From Pseudodesulfovibrio tunisiensis (GTDB lineage: Bacteria > Desulfobacterota > Desulfovibrionia > Desulfovibrionales > Desulfovibrionaceae): a DNA stretch of 64,000 nt. Below are positions 1 to 7,870 of the stretch, piece by piece (position 1 is the stretch's first letter; every line of letters starts with the position of its first letter). A program made the position numbers and the translations under genes. Location: NCBI RefSeq assembly GCF_022809775.1, contig NZ_CP094380.1, forward strand, positions 1,785,001-1,849,000, written 5' to 3'. The notes below the pieces were generated by a model. It had not been told where the DNA came from, ran no database searches, and worked only from the letters and a program-made list of their open reading frames with translations.

Positions 1-100
1 CATAAATGTATATTCCCTTGCCGGAGTGGGCCCGGATCAGTCCGTACTGTTCGAGGTCCTTCATCTGCGTGCAGGGATGCCAAATCGTCTGTCTTTCCAT
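1..100 (-). CDS. bioA: Adenosylmethionine-8-amino-7-oxononanoate aminotransferase, N-terminal fragment
   Basis: Only the first 33 codons are in the window; the gene runs off the left edge. The translation contains IWHPCTQMKD followed by LIRAHSGKGIYIY, which matches the N-terminus of BioA/BioK aminotransferases (W-x-P-x-T-Q-M-K-D, then a G-x-G-I strand). The enzyme makes 7,8-diaminopelargonate from KAPA with PLP in the cytoplasm. I chose the ATG at 98-100; an in-frame ATG at 113-115 would add five residues and overlap the bioF start. No clear Shine-Dalgarno precedes either start. It is head to head with bioF with only 13 bases between the chosen starts, so its promoter must lie inside the bioF coding sequence; 118-150 is AT-rich. 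Confidence 0.75.
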   Translation of the reverse strand, partial: MERQTIWHPCTQMKDLEQYGLIRAHSGKGIYIY

Positions 101-113
101 GTCAGGAACCGCC

Positions 114-1283
114 ATGTCATTTGCTGGTTATGAAAATCATATAGGAAACAGTCTGCGGGAGCTTAGGGAAAGCGGCCTTTTCCGTCAAATTCCGCCCGTG
201 GACCACGGCGCGGACAAATTTCTGCTCCTTGACGGAAAACCGCTGCTGAACCTTGCCTCCAACAACTATCTCGGCCTTGCCGGACATCCCGCTCTCAAGG
301 CGGGCGCAGTCTCAGCCGTGGAGAAATACGGCGCATCCAGCGGCGCGTCCAGACTGATTTCCGGGAATTTCGCGCTGGCCGACGAGCTTGAAACCGAAGC
401 CGCCGCGTTCAAGGACACCGAGGCGGCCCTGTTCTTCGGGGCAGGATTCGCAGCCAATGTCGCGGTGATGTCCGCGCTGGCCGACCGGCAGACCGTGGTG
501 TTTGCGGACCGGCTCAACCACGCCAGCATCATCGACGGGGTGCGGCTGTCCGGAGCCAGACACGTCCGCTACGCCCACAACGATCTTTCCGCCCTTGCCG
601 CACTCATGGAAAAACACGCGTCCGCCACGCGCAAGCTGGTGGTGACCGACACCGTGTTCAGCATGGACGGCGATCTGGCCGACCTCCGCGGGCTGGCCGA
701 CCTGTGCGACAGGCACGACGCCCTGCTCGTGGTTGACGAAGCGCACGCCACCGGCGTCATGGGGCCGGGACTGGCCCATGTGCAAGGCGTTGCCGACCGC
801 GTGGACGTACACATGTCCACCTTCAGCAAAGGGCTGGGATCGAGCGGCGCATTCGTGGCCGCCAACCGACAGATCATCGATTTTCTGCGCAACCGCGCCC
901 GCCCGTTCATCTTCTCCACGTTCCCGCCCCCGGCCGTGATCGGCGCGAATCTCGCAGCCCTGCGGCTGGTGCGCGAAACCCCGGACATGGGCAAACGCGT
1001 CCTTGCGCTGGGTGATCAGGCCCGAACCCGATTGCGGAAAATGGGGCTGGACACCGGGGAGTCGGCCACGCCCATCATTCCGGTGATGATCGGCGACAGC
1101 GAACATGCCCTTGCCGCGCGCGACGCACTCATGCGCCAAGGCGTGTACGTGGGCGCAGTGCGTCCGCCAACCGTTCCGCAGGGCACGGCCCGACTGCGCA
1201 TCAGCCTGCGCGCGGACCTGACCGACAATGACATGGAAACCCTGTATGCCGCCCTGACCGGACTGCACGAGGAGGTGTTGTGA
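114..1283 (+). CDS. bioF: 8-amino-7-oxononanoate synthase
   Basis: PLP enzyme that condenses pimeloyl-ACP (or -CoA) with alanine to give KAPA, the first committed step of biotin ring assembly. The product is 389 aa, normal for BioF. Visible motifs are NLASNNYLGL near residue 50, DEAHATGVMG (PLP-contacting Asp/His), and HMSTFSKGLGSSG with the Schiff-base lysine. The frame is open from base 6, but those codons give no family similarity and run antisense to bioA. The ATG at 114 has AGGAA five bases upstream and starts where relatives start; ATG at 99 is an alternative. It overlaps the next gene by GTGA, so bioF, the hydrolase and bioC form one operon. Confidence 0.95.
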   Translation: MSFAGYENHIGNSLRELRESGLFRQIPPVDHGADKFLLLDGKPLLNLASNNYLGLAGHPALKAGAVSAVEKYGASSGASRLISGNFALADELETEAAAFKDTEAALFFGAGFAANVAVMSALADRQTVVFADRLNHASIIDGVRLSGARHVRYAHNDLSALAALMEKHASATRKLVVTDTVFSMDGDLADLRGLADLCDRHDALLVVDEAHATGVMGPGLAHVQGVADRVDVHMSTFSKGLGSSGAFVAANRQIIDFLRNRARPFIFSTFPPPAVIGANLAALRLVRETPDMGKRVLALGDQARTRLRKMGLDTGESATPIIPVMIGDSEHALAARDALMRQGVYVGAVRPPTVPQGTARLRISLRADLTDNDMETLYAALTGLHEEVL

Positions 1284-1879
1284 GCGACACGATATTCGTC
1301 ACGGGCTGGGCCGGATATGCCGACCTGTTCCCGAATCTGGCGGCGCGGTCCGAATTCCTGCTGCCCTTCATCCACCAGACCGAACGCGAGGTCTTCGACA
1401 GGCTGGATTCCACCACGGCCTCGACACTGGTGGCGTGGTCCACGGGCGCGCACATGGTGCTCAAGCGCTGGACGCGTGTGGCCCCGAAGTTCGACCGCAT
1501 CGTGCTCGTGGCCCCGTTTCTCTGCTTCACGGACCATGTGCGGGAAAAACTCGTCCGCCACATGATCCGCGACCTGCGCAGGGACGACGAAGCCGTGGTG
1601 CGTGCCTTTCTCCGGAATTGCGGGTACAACGGGAACTACAGATATGATCGCAGCCATCTGGACGGCCTGTTCACCGGACTGGAATACCTGCGGGCATCCC
1701 GGGCCATGCCCTCCAATCTGCATGCGGAAAAGGTCACCATACTGCACGGCGAACACGACCGGATCGTCCCGCCCGTGGCCAGCGAGGACATCTGGGAAAT
1801 CATGCGCGGTGCCACTTTCGTGGCCCTGCCCCACGGACACTGGATACCCGAGGATGAACTTGAAACCTTTCTTGCCTAA
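1280..1879 (+). CDS. Alpha/beta hydrolase in biotin operon, probable pimeloyl-ACP methyl ester esterase
   Basis: The 199-aa protein has an alpha/beta hydrolase layout: oxyanion-loop GWAG near residue 9, nucleophile serine in AWSTGAHM near residue 54, Asp in HGEHDRIVPP and His in LPHGHW near the C-terminus. It sits between bioF and bioC, where other bacteria place BioG, BioH, BioK or BioV, enzymes that remove the methyl group BioC adds so that pimeloyl-ACP can leave fatty acid synthesis. Sequence motifs support the fold; the esterase role is inferred from position. It starts with GTG overlapping the bioF stop and has GAGGAGG upstream. It is small, nearer BioG (about 210 aa) than BioH (about 255 aa), but I cannot assign it to either subfamily. 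Confidence 0.75.
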   Translation: MSDTIFVTGWAGYADLFPNLAARSEFLLPFIHQTEREVFDRLDSTTASTLVAWSTGAHMVLKRWTRVAPKFDRIVLVAPFLCFTDHVREKLVRHMIRDLRRDDEAVVRAFLRNCGYNGNYRYDRSHLDGLFTGLEYLRASRAMPSNLHAEKVTILHGEHDRIVPPVASEDIWEIMRGATFVALPHGHWIPEDELETFLA

Positions 1880-2630
1880 GTCCCGCATCCGCCGCGCGTT
1901 CGACCGCGCCGTGGATTCCTATGCCGGAGCCGCCCGGGTACAGGCTGCGGCAGCCAAGGCCTGCGCGGCCATGGTGCCCGAAGGCGACTACCCGGAAATA
2001 CTGGAAATCGGCGCTGGCGGCGGTGTACTCACCAAGGTCGCGGCCCTGCAATTCGAACATGACCGCTACACCTGCGTGGACCTGTCCGAGGCCATGCTGG
2101 AACAGGTGGACACCTCGCGGCTCAACGCGCCCCGCTTCATTGTCGCGGACGGCGAACACCTGAATTTTCCTCCGAAGTCCTTTGACCTGCTGCTGAGTTC
2201 GTCGACCATGCAATGGTATCAGACCCCGGTGGAATCCATTCCCGCGAACCTGAATCTGGTGCATGAAGGCGGCCGGTTCTCCCTTGCCGTGTTCGTGCAG
2301 GGCACGCTCGTGGAAATGGCCGAAGCAGCGCAGGAAACCGGATTCGGCTCGGTCCTGCCCATGCGTCCGCCCGAGGACTACCTTGAAGCTGTCACCCGGG
2401 CCAAACCACAGGCCATGCACTTCCATCTGGTCCGCCACGCCACGTTCGCACCCGACGCCCGCGCCATGCTCCGCGCCCACCGCGCCACCGGAGCCACGGC
2501 CGCCCCCGGACAGGTCCGCCCGTCCAAGGCCGCCTACCTCGATTTTCTGGACTATTGCGAAACCCATTTCCGCGAGGAAAAAGGCATCCGCACCAGCGCC
2601 CACATCCTGCACGTCTGGGGGACGCGGTGA
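1854..2630 (+). CDS. bioC: Malonyl-ACP O-methyltransferase
   Basis: SAM-dependent methyltransferase of 258 aa. The BioC-type start (KSRIRRAFDRAVDSY) is followed by SAM motif I LEIGAGGGVLT near residue 47, CVDLSEAMLEQ (motif II), and LLLSSSTMQWYQTP, the characteristic BioC motif IV region. It methylates malonyl-ACP so the fatty acid machinery can extend it to pimeloyl-ACP methyl ester. The start overlaps the hydrolase gene by 26 bases. ATG 1854 has no spaced Shine-Dalgarno, while TTG 1860 has AGGA five bases upstream, so the true start may be two codons later. It is the last gene of the bioF operon. Confidence 0.9.
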   Translation: MNLKPFLPKSRIRRAFDRAVDSYAGAARVQAAAAKACAAMVPEGDYPEILEIGAGGGVLTKVAALQFEHDRYTCVDLSEAMLEQVDTSRLNAPRFIVADGEHLNFPPKSFDLLLSSSTMQWYQTPVESIPANLNLVHEGGRFSLAVFVQGTLVEMAEAAQETGFGSVLPMRPPEDYLEAVTRAKPQAMHFHLVRHATFAPDARAMLRAHRATGATAAPGQVRPSKAAYLDFLDYCETHFREEKGIRTSAHILHVWGTR

Positions 2631-2654
2631 GGGGGGAGGTTTTGGCTAATGAAA

Positions 2655-2675
2655 AGCCCCTCGAATTGAGGGGCT
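2655..2675 (-). terminator. Rho-independent terminator, minus strand
   Basis: Perfect 8-bp stem AGCCCCTC/GAGGGGCT with a five-base loop. Read on the minus strand it is followed by TTTT, so it ends transcription of the GrlR-like gene to its right. There is no T run on the plus side, so it is not obviously the bioC terminator. Between it and the GrlR-like stop (2676-2904) I see no gene or recognised RNA. Confidence 0.7.
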
Positions 2676-2904
2676 GGATGTGGATAGCGGACGCTTTCCC
2701 CCAAATATAACTATCTGTATCCCGAACGATTTTGATGATTCGCCAACAATCTCAGCACATCGACCAAAAAAGAGGCAGCCTCACGGCAAGGATATCAGCC
2801 TTAGGGGGCATTAGTTTTGTCTGCGTAGGCCTCTAGTCTCTTGGTACAGCAATAAAGAAGCCTGCTTGATAGTTGTTGGCAAGCCCATTGATTGCGAAAA
2901 GTCT

Positions 2905-3231
2905 TTAAGCAAGGTCACGCAATTTTTGCATTTCAAATATCATTTGATCTGCGGAGCCCACGGGATGTCCGCTCCCCACAATCAAGCCGGGGCCTTTCTC
3001 TTCCCCTTCCATCTCCAAACTAATTTTTTCAACATTTCCGAAAATATTGTTATGTGGCCCATTCCAATGGGAAACGTCAATTTTCGCAGTAAAACCACCG
3101 GGCTGACCTTCATACTCGCCAGCGTATAAATAAGATGCGTCACCGCCGTGTGCCTTGCCGTCACTAAGCACCACAAGACCTACGCCACCGTTGCCAGGAA
3201 CACCAAATTGGATGTAATAGATACCGTTCAT
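2905..3231 (-). CDS. GrlR-like regulatory protein
   Basis: The 108-aa protein begins NGIYYIQFGVPG and continues with LVVLSDGKAHGGDASYLYAG and then a beta-rich segment. This resembles the GrlR family, a small beta-barrel fold named for a negative regulator of type III secretion in enteropathogens; homologues also occur scattered in other proteobacteria, often as orphan genes. Nothing related to secretion is nearby, so the role here is unknown. Start ATG 3231 has AGGAGA seven bases upstream. The gene and its flanks (about 2680-3460) are visibly AT-richer than the surroundings, which suggests horizontal acquisition. It has its own terminator at 2655-2675. Confidence 0.6.
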   Translation of the reverse strand: MNGIYYIQFGVPGNGGVGLVVLSDGKAHGGDASYLYAGEYEGQPGGFTAKIDVSHWNGPHNNIFGNVEKISLEMEGEEKGPGLIVGSGHPVGSADQMIFEMQKLRDLA

Positions 3232-3485
3232 GACATTCTCCTATATTAATTTTCAGATATAATAACAACTTAATGTACATGGTGCAAGCGCACATCTGAA
3301 TTATTACTACTCCCAGCTACTGGGTAAATGCTGAACAAATAAAATCACATCACGCTACTATCGCAAATATCCTACAAAACGTCTGACGGCTCCCCAGCTC
3401 TCATCCGCAAGGAATACAACTTTATGCCTCTAACTAGAATTTCTTAAATCCGTACTCCGCCCACTTGGGCCTTAGCCCCCTCTCT

Positions 3486-4070
3486 CTACAGCCCCTTCTT
3501 CCGTTCGATCCACTTTTCCACGACGGGCGGTTCGTAGGCTGCGAACTTGTCGAGGAGGTCGGCGGGGGTGTCCGAGGTCAGGACCATGCTGCGATGTTCG
3601 GACATGAGAAAGCCTTCATCCACCATGCGATCAAAGTGGTCGGCCATGCATTTGTAGTAGCCGTTCACGTCGAGCAGACCGCAGGGCTTGGCGTGGTAGC
3701 CGAGCTGATTCCACGTCAGCACCTCGAAGAATTCCTCCAGCGTGCCGATGCCCCCGGGCAAGGCGATGAATCCGTCGGACAGGTCGGCCATGCGCTTCTT
3801 GCGCTGGTGCATGGACGTGACCACATGGATGTCGGTCAGCCCTTCATGGGCGATTTCCTTCTGCACCAGCAGCTCGGGAATCACGCCCACGACCTCGCCG
3901 CCAGCCTCCAGAGCCGCGTCGGCCAGCCTGCCCATCAGGCCCACTGAAGAGCCCCCGTAAACAACGCCAATGCCGCGTTCGGCCAGTTCACGGCCGAGTG
4001 CGACCGCAGCCTGCCTGTATTCGGGCCGATTCCCCGGGTTGGACCCGAGATACACGCAAATCCGTTTCAT
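3486..4070 (-). CDS. LOG-family nucleoside 5'-monophosphate phosphoribohydrolase
   Basis: The 194-aa protein carries the LOG signature: VYLGSNPG at the N-terminus, VYGGSSVGLMG near residue 43, and LPGGIGTLEEFFEVLTWNQLG (the PGGxGTxxE active-site motif) near residue 105. Family members hydrolyse AMP or cytokinin-riboside monophosphate to base plus ribose 5-phosphate; in most bacteria the in vivo role is unclear. The frame stays open 38 codons upstream, but ATG 4070 has GAGGAAA seven bases before it and starts at the family position. It is the last of four minus-strand genes (3486-6347) that may be co-transcribed, though a 140-base gap separates it from the aldolase. Confidence 0.9.
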   Translation of the reverse strand: MKRICVYLGSNPGNRPEYRQAAVALGRELAERGIGVVYGGSSVGLMGRLADAALEAGGEVVGVIPELLVQKEIAHEGLTDIHVVTSMHQRKKRMADLSDGFIALPGGIGTLEEFFEVLTWNQLGYHAKPCGLLDVNGYYKCMADHFDRMVDEGFLMSEHRSMVLTSDTPADLLDKFAAYEPPVVEKWIERKKGL

Positions 4071-4211
4071 GCCGTTTTCCTCGTCAATATGCAGATGGTT
4101 CGAAAAACATAGGCCCAACGCACACTTGCGTGCGCGAAGGGCCTGCGTTGTCATGGCAACGAAATAATCGGACCTTTCCGACAAGTTGCCGGAAACGCCC
4201 GAAACGGGTGG

Positions 4212-5240
4212 TCAGCAGCTTTCCACTGCCTTGCGCATGTCCTCCACGAACTCGTCCACCATTTCCTCGGTGGTGGCCCATGAGGTCATCCAGCGCAGGG
4301 TGTGGTCATGCTCGTCCCAGACATAGAAATAGTATTTCTCCAGCAGGATTTCCGTGGCTGCCGGGGGCATGGTGGCGAACACCGCGTTGCAGTCCACGCT
4401 GCCCTTGATGGTCACGCCCGGAATCTGCCCGGCCTTTTCCGCCAGACGGCGGGCCATGGCATTGGCGTTGCTCGCATTCTTCAGCCACAGGTCATCCTTG
4501 AGATACGCCTGAAGCTGGGCCGACACGAACCGCATCTTGGACACGAGCTGCATGGCCTGCTTGCGCAGGTACGGAAACCCGCTCCCGATGTCCGGATTCA
4601 GGAAAAGCACGGCCTCGGACATGATGCAGCCGTTCTTGGTGCCGCCAAAGGACAGCAGGTCCACGTCCAGAGCCGTGGTCATGTCGAAAAACGAGCAGTC
4701 CAGCGCGGCGCAGGCATTGGCGATGCGCGCGCCGTCCATGTGCACGAGCAGGTCGCGGTCATGGGCAAACTGGCAGATGTCCTCGATCTCCTTCAGGGAA
4801 TACAGGGTGCCCACCTCGGTGGGCTGGGTGATGGAGATGACCTTGGGCTGGCTGGCGTGCACGAAGCCGATGTGCCCCAGATACGGAGCAATGGCGCGAG
4901 GCGTGAGCTTGCCGTTCTCCGTGGGCACGGGCACCAGCTTGATGCCGCCGAATGCCTCGGGCGCGCCGCACTCGTCCGTGTTGATGTGCGCCACGTCCGA
5001 ACAGATCACGGAATTGTAGGTATGGGTCACGGCGCGCAGGCCGAGCACGTTGGCCGCGGTTCCCGTGGTCACGTAGTGAATGCGGGCCTGAGACCCGAAA
5101 TATTCCTTGAGCACCTCGTCGGTGTGAATGGAGATTTCATCGTCGCCATAGGCCTTCATGTCGCCGGGATTGGCGTCCACAAGGGCCTGCATCACGGCGG
5201 GATGCGCACCGGAATTATTGTCGCTGGCAAAAGAACGCAT
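4212..5240 (-). CDS. ltaE: Low-specificity L-threonine aldolase
   Basis: PLP-dependent beta-eliminating lyase fold, 342 aa. It opens with SFASDNNSGAHPAVMQAL, typical of threonine aldolases, has VTTGTAANVLGL (PLP phosphate cup), HMDGARIANA (the Asp that contacts the PLP nitrogen) and LSFGGTKNGCI with the Schiff-base lysine. It cleaves threonine or allo-threonine to glycine and acetaldehyde. Start ATG 5240 has GAGGAAA upstream; a longer open frame to 5297 lacks family similarity. It lies downstream of the GDSL esterase on the same strand. Confidence 0.9.
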   Translation of the reverse strand: MRSFASDNNSGAHPAVMQALVDANPGDMKAYGDDEISIHTDEVLKEYFGSQARIHYVTTGTAANVLGLRAVTHTYNSVICSDVAHINTDECGAPEAFGGIKLVPVPTENGKLTPRAIAPYLGHIGFVHASQPKVISITQPTEVGTLYSLKEIEDICQFAHDRDLLVHMDGARIANACAALDCSFFDMTTALDVDLLSFGGTKNGCIMSEAVLFLNPDIGSGFPYLRKQAMQLVSKMRFVSAQLQAYLKDDLWLKNASNANAMARRLAEKAGQIPGVTIKGSVDCNAVFATMPPAATEILLEKYYFYVWDEHDHTLRWMTSWATTEEMVDEFVEDMRKAVESC

Positions 5241-5313
5241 GGATTTCCTCGCGTTGGCGGACAGTCCCCCGGGGCGGTCCCTATCCGCGGGTTTCATGGT
5301 TGCGACCGCCGGA

Positions 5314-5892
5314 TCAGGCGATCCCGAAAAAAGTCCTTGCCGTATCGGATTTCAGGATGTGGTCGGCCAGATCGGCATAGCCCGAGGCTGCCGGATGCAC
5401 GCCGTCCCCCTTGTTCAACGCCTCGCCATATACGAAGGAATGGTGCATGGCGTCAAATGCGGGCACGAACGGGATTTCCAGCCTGCGGCACATGGCCTCG
5501 AACTGGCGGGACAGGGATGCAATCTCGGCCCGTTTGTCAGCGTCGTTCACCGGGGTCGGCCCGATCACGAGCACGTCTCCGACCTGCCTTGCCTGCATGA
5601 GCATGGCAACGGCAGCGCCCAGACTCTCCTCGGCCGGAATGCTGTTGGCCACATCGGCCACGCCGAAGCTGAATACCAGTTTGGCTGGCTCCTCGGGCAA
5701 CAGCCGAAGCGAGCTCTCGGATTGCCAGCGATGCCGCATTCTGACCGTGGTGTCCTTGCGCACGCCCAGATTGTACGCGGTCACGCTTTCGCCCTGCTCG
5801 GCAAGCTGCCGGGCAATGCGTCCGGTCCAGCCCAGCCCGGTCTCGTCCCCGAATCCAAGGGTCAGGGAATCCCCGATGAAACAGATGACCAT
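5314..5892 (-). CDS. GDSL/SGNH-type lipase or esterase
   Basis: The 192-aa protein has SGNH block I as CFIGDSLTLGFGD at residues 4-16 (catalytic Ser in GDSL), a block around YNLGVRKDT, FSFGVADVANS where block III usually has GxND, and GDGVHPAASGYADLA near the C-terminus with the catalytic Asp/His pair. No signal peptide is seen, so it probably acts in the cytoplasm, like TesA-type enzymes lacking their leader. The substrate is unknown. It is nine bases downstream of the flavin-binding gene and likely co-transcribed. Block III has Asp shifted (GVADVAN), so oxyanion geometry may differ. Confidence 0.85.
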   Translation of the reverse strand: MVICFIGDSLTLGFGDETGLGWTGRIARQLAEQGESVTAYNLGVRKDTTVRMRHRWQSESSLRLLPEEPAKLVFSFGVADVANSIPAEESLGAAVAMLMQARQVGDVLVIGPTPVNDADKRAEIASLSRQFEAMCRRLEIPFVPAFDAMHHSFVYGEALNKGDGVHPAASGYADLADHILKSDTARTFFGIA

Positions 5893-5900
5893 GACGACTC

Positions 5901-6347
5901 CTATTCCTTTGTTCGTACCGAAGCGGCATCCATGTCCACGGCAAACACCTCGGTGATTTCCAGCACCCGCTCATCGCAGGGGAGCACTTCCCCCGCGTAT
6001 TTGCGCACGAGCGCATCCAGCCCGGTCCTGCGTTCATCCCCCTCGGCAATGCGGGGAATGCCCCTGCCCATGACCGATCGAAACCGATACCCGTATTTGC
6101 AGGCCGTGTCTCCGGTCCTGAGCTTCAGGTCCACTGCCATGGAAAAGGCCAGCGGCCTGCCCGAGGTCAGAATACGAGCCTTGCGCCCCTTTCTGCCGGA
6201 ATGCAGATACAGGGTCTGCCCCACCAGAACGAAATTCACGGGCACGCAATACGGGCCTTCGTCATCGCACAGGGCCAGCCACAGCACGTCGGCCCGGCCG
6301 CATACATCCCGGATCGCGTCCGGGTCATTGGTCACGCCTTTGCGCAT
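5901..6347 (-). CDS. Pyridoxamine 5'-phosphate oxidase family (NimA-like) flavin-binding protein
   Basis: The 148-aa split-barrel protein resembles NimA-type PNPOx-like proteins: DVLWLALCDDEGPYCVPVNFV at the start, then LYLHSGRKGRKARIL, a typical FMN phosphate-binding region, and RFRSVMGRGIPRIAEGDER. Such proteins bind flavin or heme and are annotated as possible nitroimidazole reductases; the physiological role is usually unknown. ATG 6347 follows GGAGGAAAA. It starts a leftward set with the GDSL gene and is divergent from the glycosyltransferase at 6397, leaving 49 bases for both promoters. Confidence 0.85.
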   Translation of the reverse strand: MRKGVTNDPDAIRDVCGRADVLWLALCDDEGPYCVPVNFVLVGQTLYLHSGRKGRKARILTSGRPLAFSMAVDLKLRTGDTACKYGYRFRSVMGRGIPRIAEGDERRTGLDALVRKYAGEVLPCDERVLEITEVFAVDMDAASVRTKE

Positions 6348-6396
6348 TTTTCCTCCGGGCTTTGAAAAAAAACAACAAACGGTTTATTAATCCTCC

Positions 6397-7140
6397 ATGA
6401 GGCAGAACACAACCGCCGGGCTCTGGTCCGTGGTGATCCCCGTACTGAACGAAGCCGCCGCCATGGGAGAATGCATTCGGCATGTCCGCATGATTGCGGG
6501 GGATGCTCCCGTGGAAATCATTGTCGCGGACGGCGACCCCACGGGGTCCTCCCTGAACGCGATCACCGATCCCGACGTGATCCGCGTGCATTCCGGCCCC
6601 GGGCGCGGCATCCAGATGAACCGGGGTGCGGAAGTGGCCAACGGCGACATGCTCCTGTTTCTCCACGCGGACACCGCCCTGCCCGAACACGCCCTGCGCA
6701 CGGCGCGCCTTGCCCTGTCCGGCCGGGCCGTTGCCGGTGCCTTTTCCCTGTCCATGGACTCGGACAGTCCATTGCTGCACATGGTGGCATGGTTCGCCAA
6801 CATCCGATCCCGTCTGGAACGCGTTCCCTACGGAGATCAGGCGCAGTTCATCCGGACCGACATTTTTCGCGAATTGGGCGGTTTCGCGGAAATACCGCTC
6901 ATGGAAGACGTGGAACTGTTCACCCGTCTGAAAAAACGACGCCTGCCCATCGCCATCCTCAAAGCGAGGGTCCGCACCTCGGCCCGGCGCTGGGAACAGG
7001 ACGGCGTGTTCGCCCGCACCCTGAAGAACTGGATCATCCGCATCAGATATGCGCTGGGAACTTCTCCGCAGGCTCTGGCGCACGGCTATGCCCCGCCTGC
7101 TTCGCCCCCGGAAACCGCTTCCGAAAAGGAGTCCGCATGA
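6397..7140 (+). CDS. Family 2 glycosyltransferase of the TIGR04283 type
   Basis: GT-A fold glycosyltransferase of 247 aa. It starts SVVIPVLNEAAAMGECI, has a metal-binding LLFLHADTALP near residue 88 (DxD variant HAD), and EIPLMEDVELFTRL near residue 168. This pattern, together with the next gene, matches the TIGR04283/TIGR04282 pair annotated as arsenosugar-biosynthesis-associated glycosyltransferases. The pair also occurs in genomes without arsenosugar genes, so the product is uncertain. No strong Shine-Dalgarno precedes ATG 6397. Its stop overlaps the next start (ATGA). Confidence 0.85.
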   Translation: MRQNTTAGLWSVVIPVLNEAAAMGECIRHVRMIAGDAPVEIIVADGDPTGSSLNAITDPDVIRVHSGPGRGIQMNRGAEVANGDMLLFLHADTALPEHALRTARLALSGRAVAGAFSLSMDSDSPLLHMVAWFANIRSRLERVPYGDQAQFIRTDIFRELGGFAEIPLMEDVELFTRLKKRRLPIAILKARVRTSARRWEQDGVFARTLKNWIIRIRYALGTSPQALAHGYAPPASPPETASEKESA

Positions 7141-7802
7141 ACAGCTGCATCCTTTTTTTCGTCAGATACCCGGAGCCCGGAACCGTCAAGACACGACTTG
7201 CCGCAAATACCACGCCCGAGGCAGCTGCGGAATTCTATCAGGCTCTGGTGGAGGAAAAACTGCCGGAACTCGCCCGCGCCACGGATGCGGAACTGTTCGT
7301 CTGCTACTCGCCGGAAGACATGTGCGACGCCATGACCGACTGGCTGGGACACGACTACCTCTACCTGTCGCAAAAGGGTGCGGAACTGGGGAAACGCATG
7401 GAAAACGCGTTTCGTGAAGTCTTTTTCATGGGCTATGAGCACGCCGTGCTCGTGGGCAGCGACATCCCGATGCTCGACGGCCCGATTCTGACACGTGCGC
7501 TGCAAGGTCTGAAGAATCACGATGCCTGCATCGGCCCGACCGAGGACGGCGGTTACTATCTCATCGGATTTCAACGCGGCTCGTTCACGCCGGAAGTATT
7601 CCGCGACATGGAATGGAGCCGAAACGACGTGCTGGAGCGCACCATGCATCGCCTTGCGGCTCTGGGCGTGGATGCCGAACAACTGGACATGCTGGACGAC
7701 GTGGACACTCTGGAGGATCTGGAAGCGCTGGTCACGCTCGGCGCAAACGGCCCGCTCAGGGGAAACGTCCTGCAAGCGGCCCGCAGACTGATACAACGAT
7801 GA
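7137..7802 (+). CDS. TIGR04282-type (DUF2064) glycosyltransferase-like protein
   Basis: The 221-aa protein starts CILFFVRYPEPGTVKTRLA, the hallmark of the DUF2064 family (RxPxPGxxKTRL). It also has VLVGSDIPMLDGPIL with the metal-site DxP motif and IGPTEDGGYYLIG, the family signature. The fold resembles nucleotidyltransferases such as CofC and MobA. ATG 7137 overlaps the previous stop and has AAAGGAG upstream, so the two genes are translationally coupled. The function is inferred only from the pair. Confidence 0.9.
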   Translation: MNSCILFFVRYPEPGTVKTRLAANTTPEAAAEFYQALVEEKLPELARATDAELFVCYSPEDMCDAMTDWLGHDYLYLSQKGAELGKRMENAFREVFFMGYEHAVLVGSDIPMLDGPILTRALQGLKNHDACIGPTEDGGYYLIGFQRGSFTPEVFRDMEWSRNDVLERTMHRLAALGVDAEQLDMLDDVDTLEDLEALVTLGANGPLRGNVLQAARRLIQR

Positions 7803-7870
7803 TTTGTCGATAACGGTTGCCTTTTCATTCAACCTCGCCATAAAAAAGGGAAAACGAAAAAGGACGAACC

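Noticed and set aside
2676..2904. Possible tmRNA or 6S RNA after the GrlR-like gene
   Set aside because: No CCA-type tRNA-like ends, tag sequence or long hairpin with central bulge could be found.
3240..3485. Regulatory RNA in the AT-rich gap
   Set aside because: No stable stem or conserved box is visible; only the promoter for the GrlR-like gene is expected.
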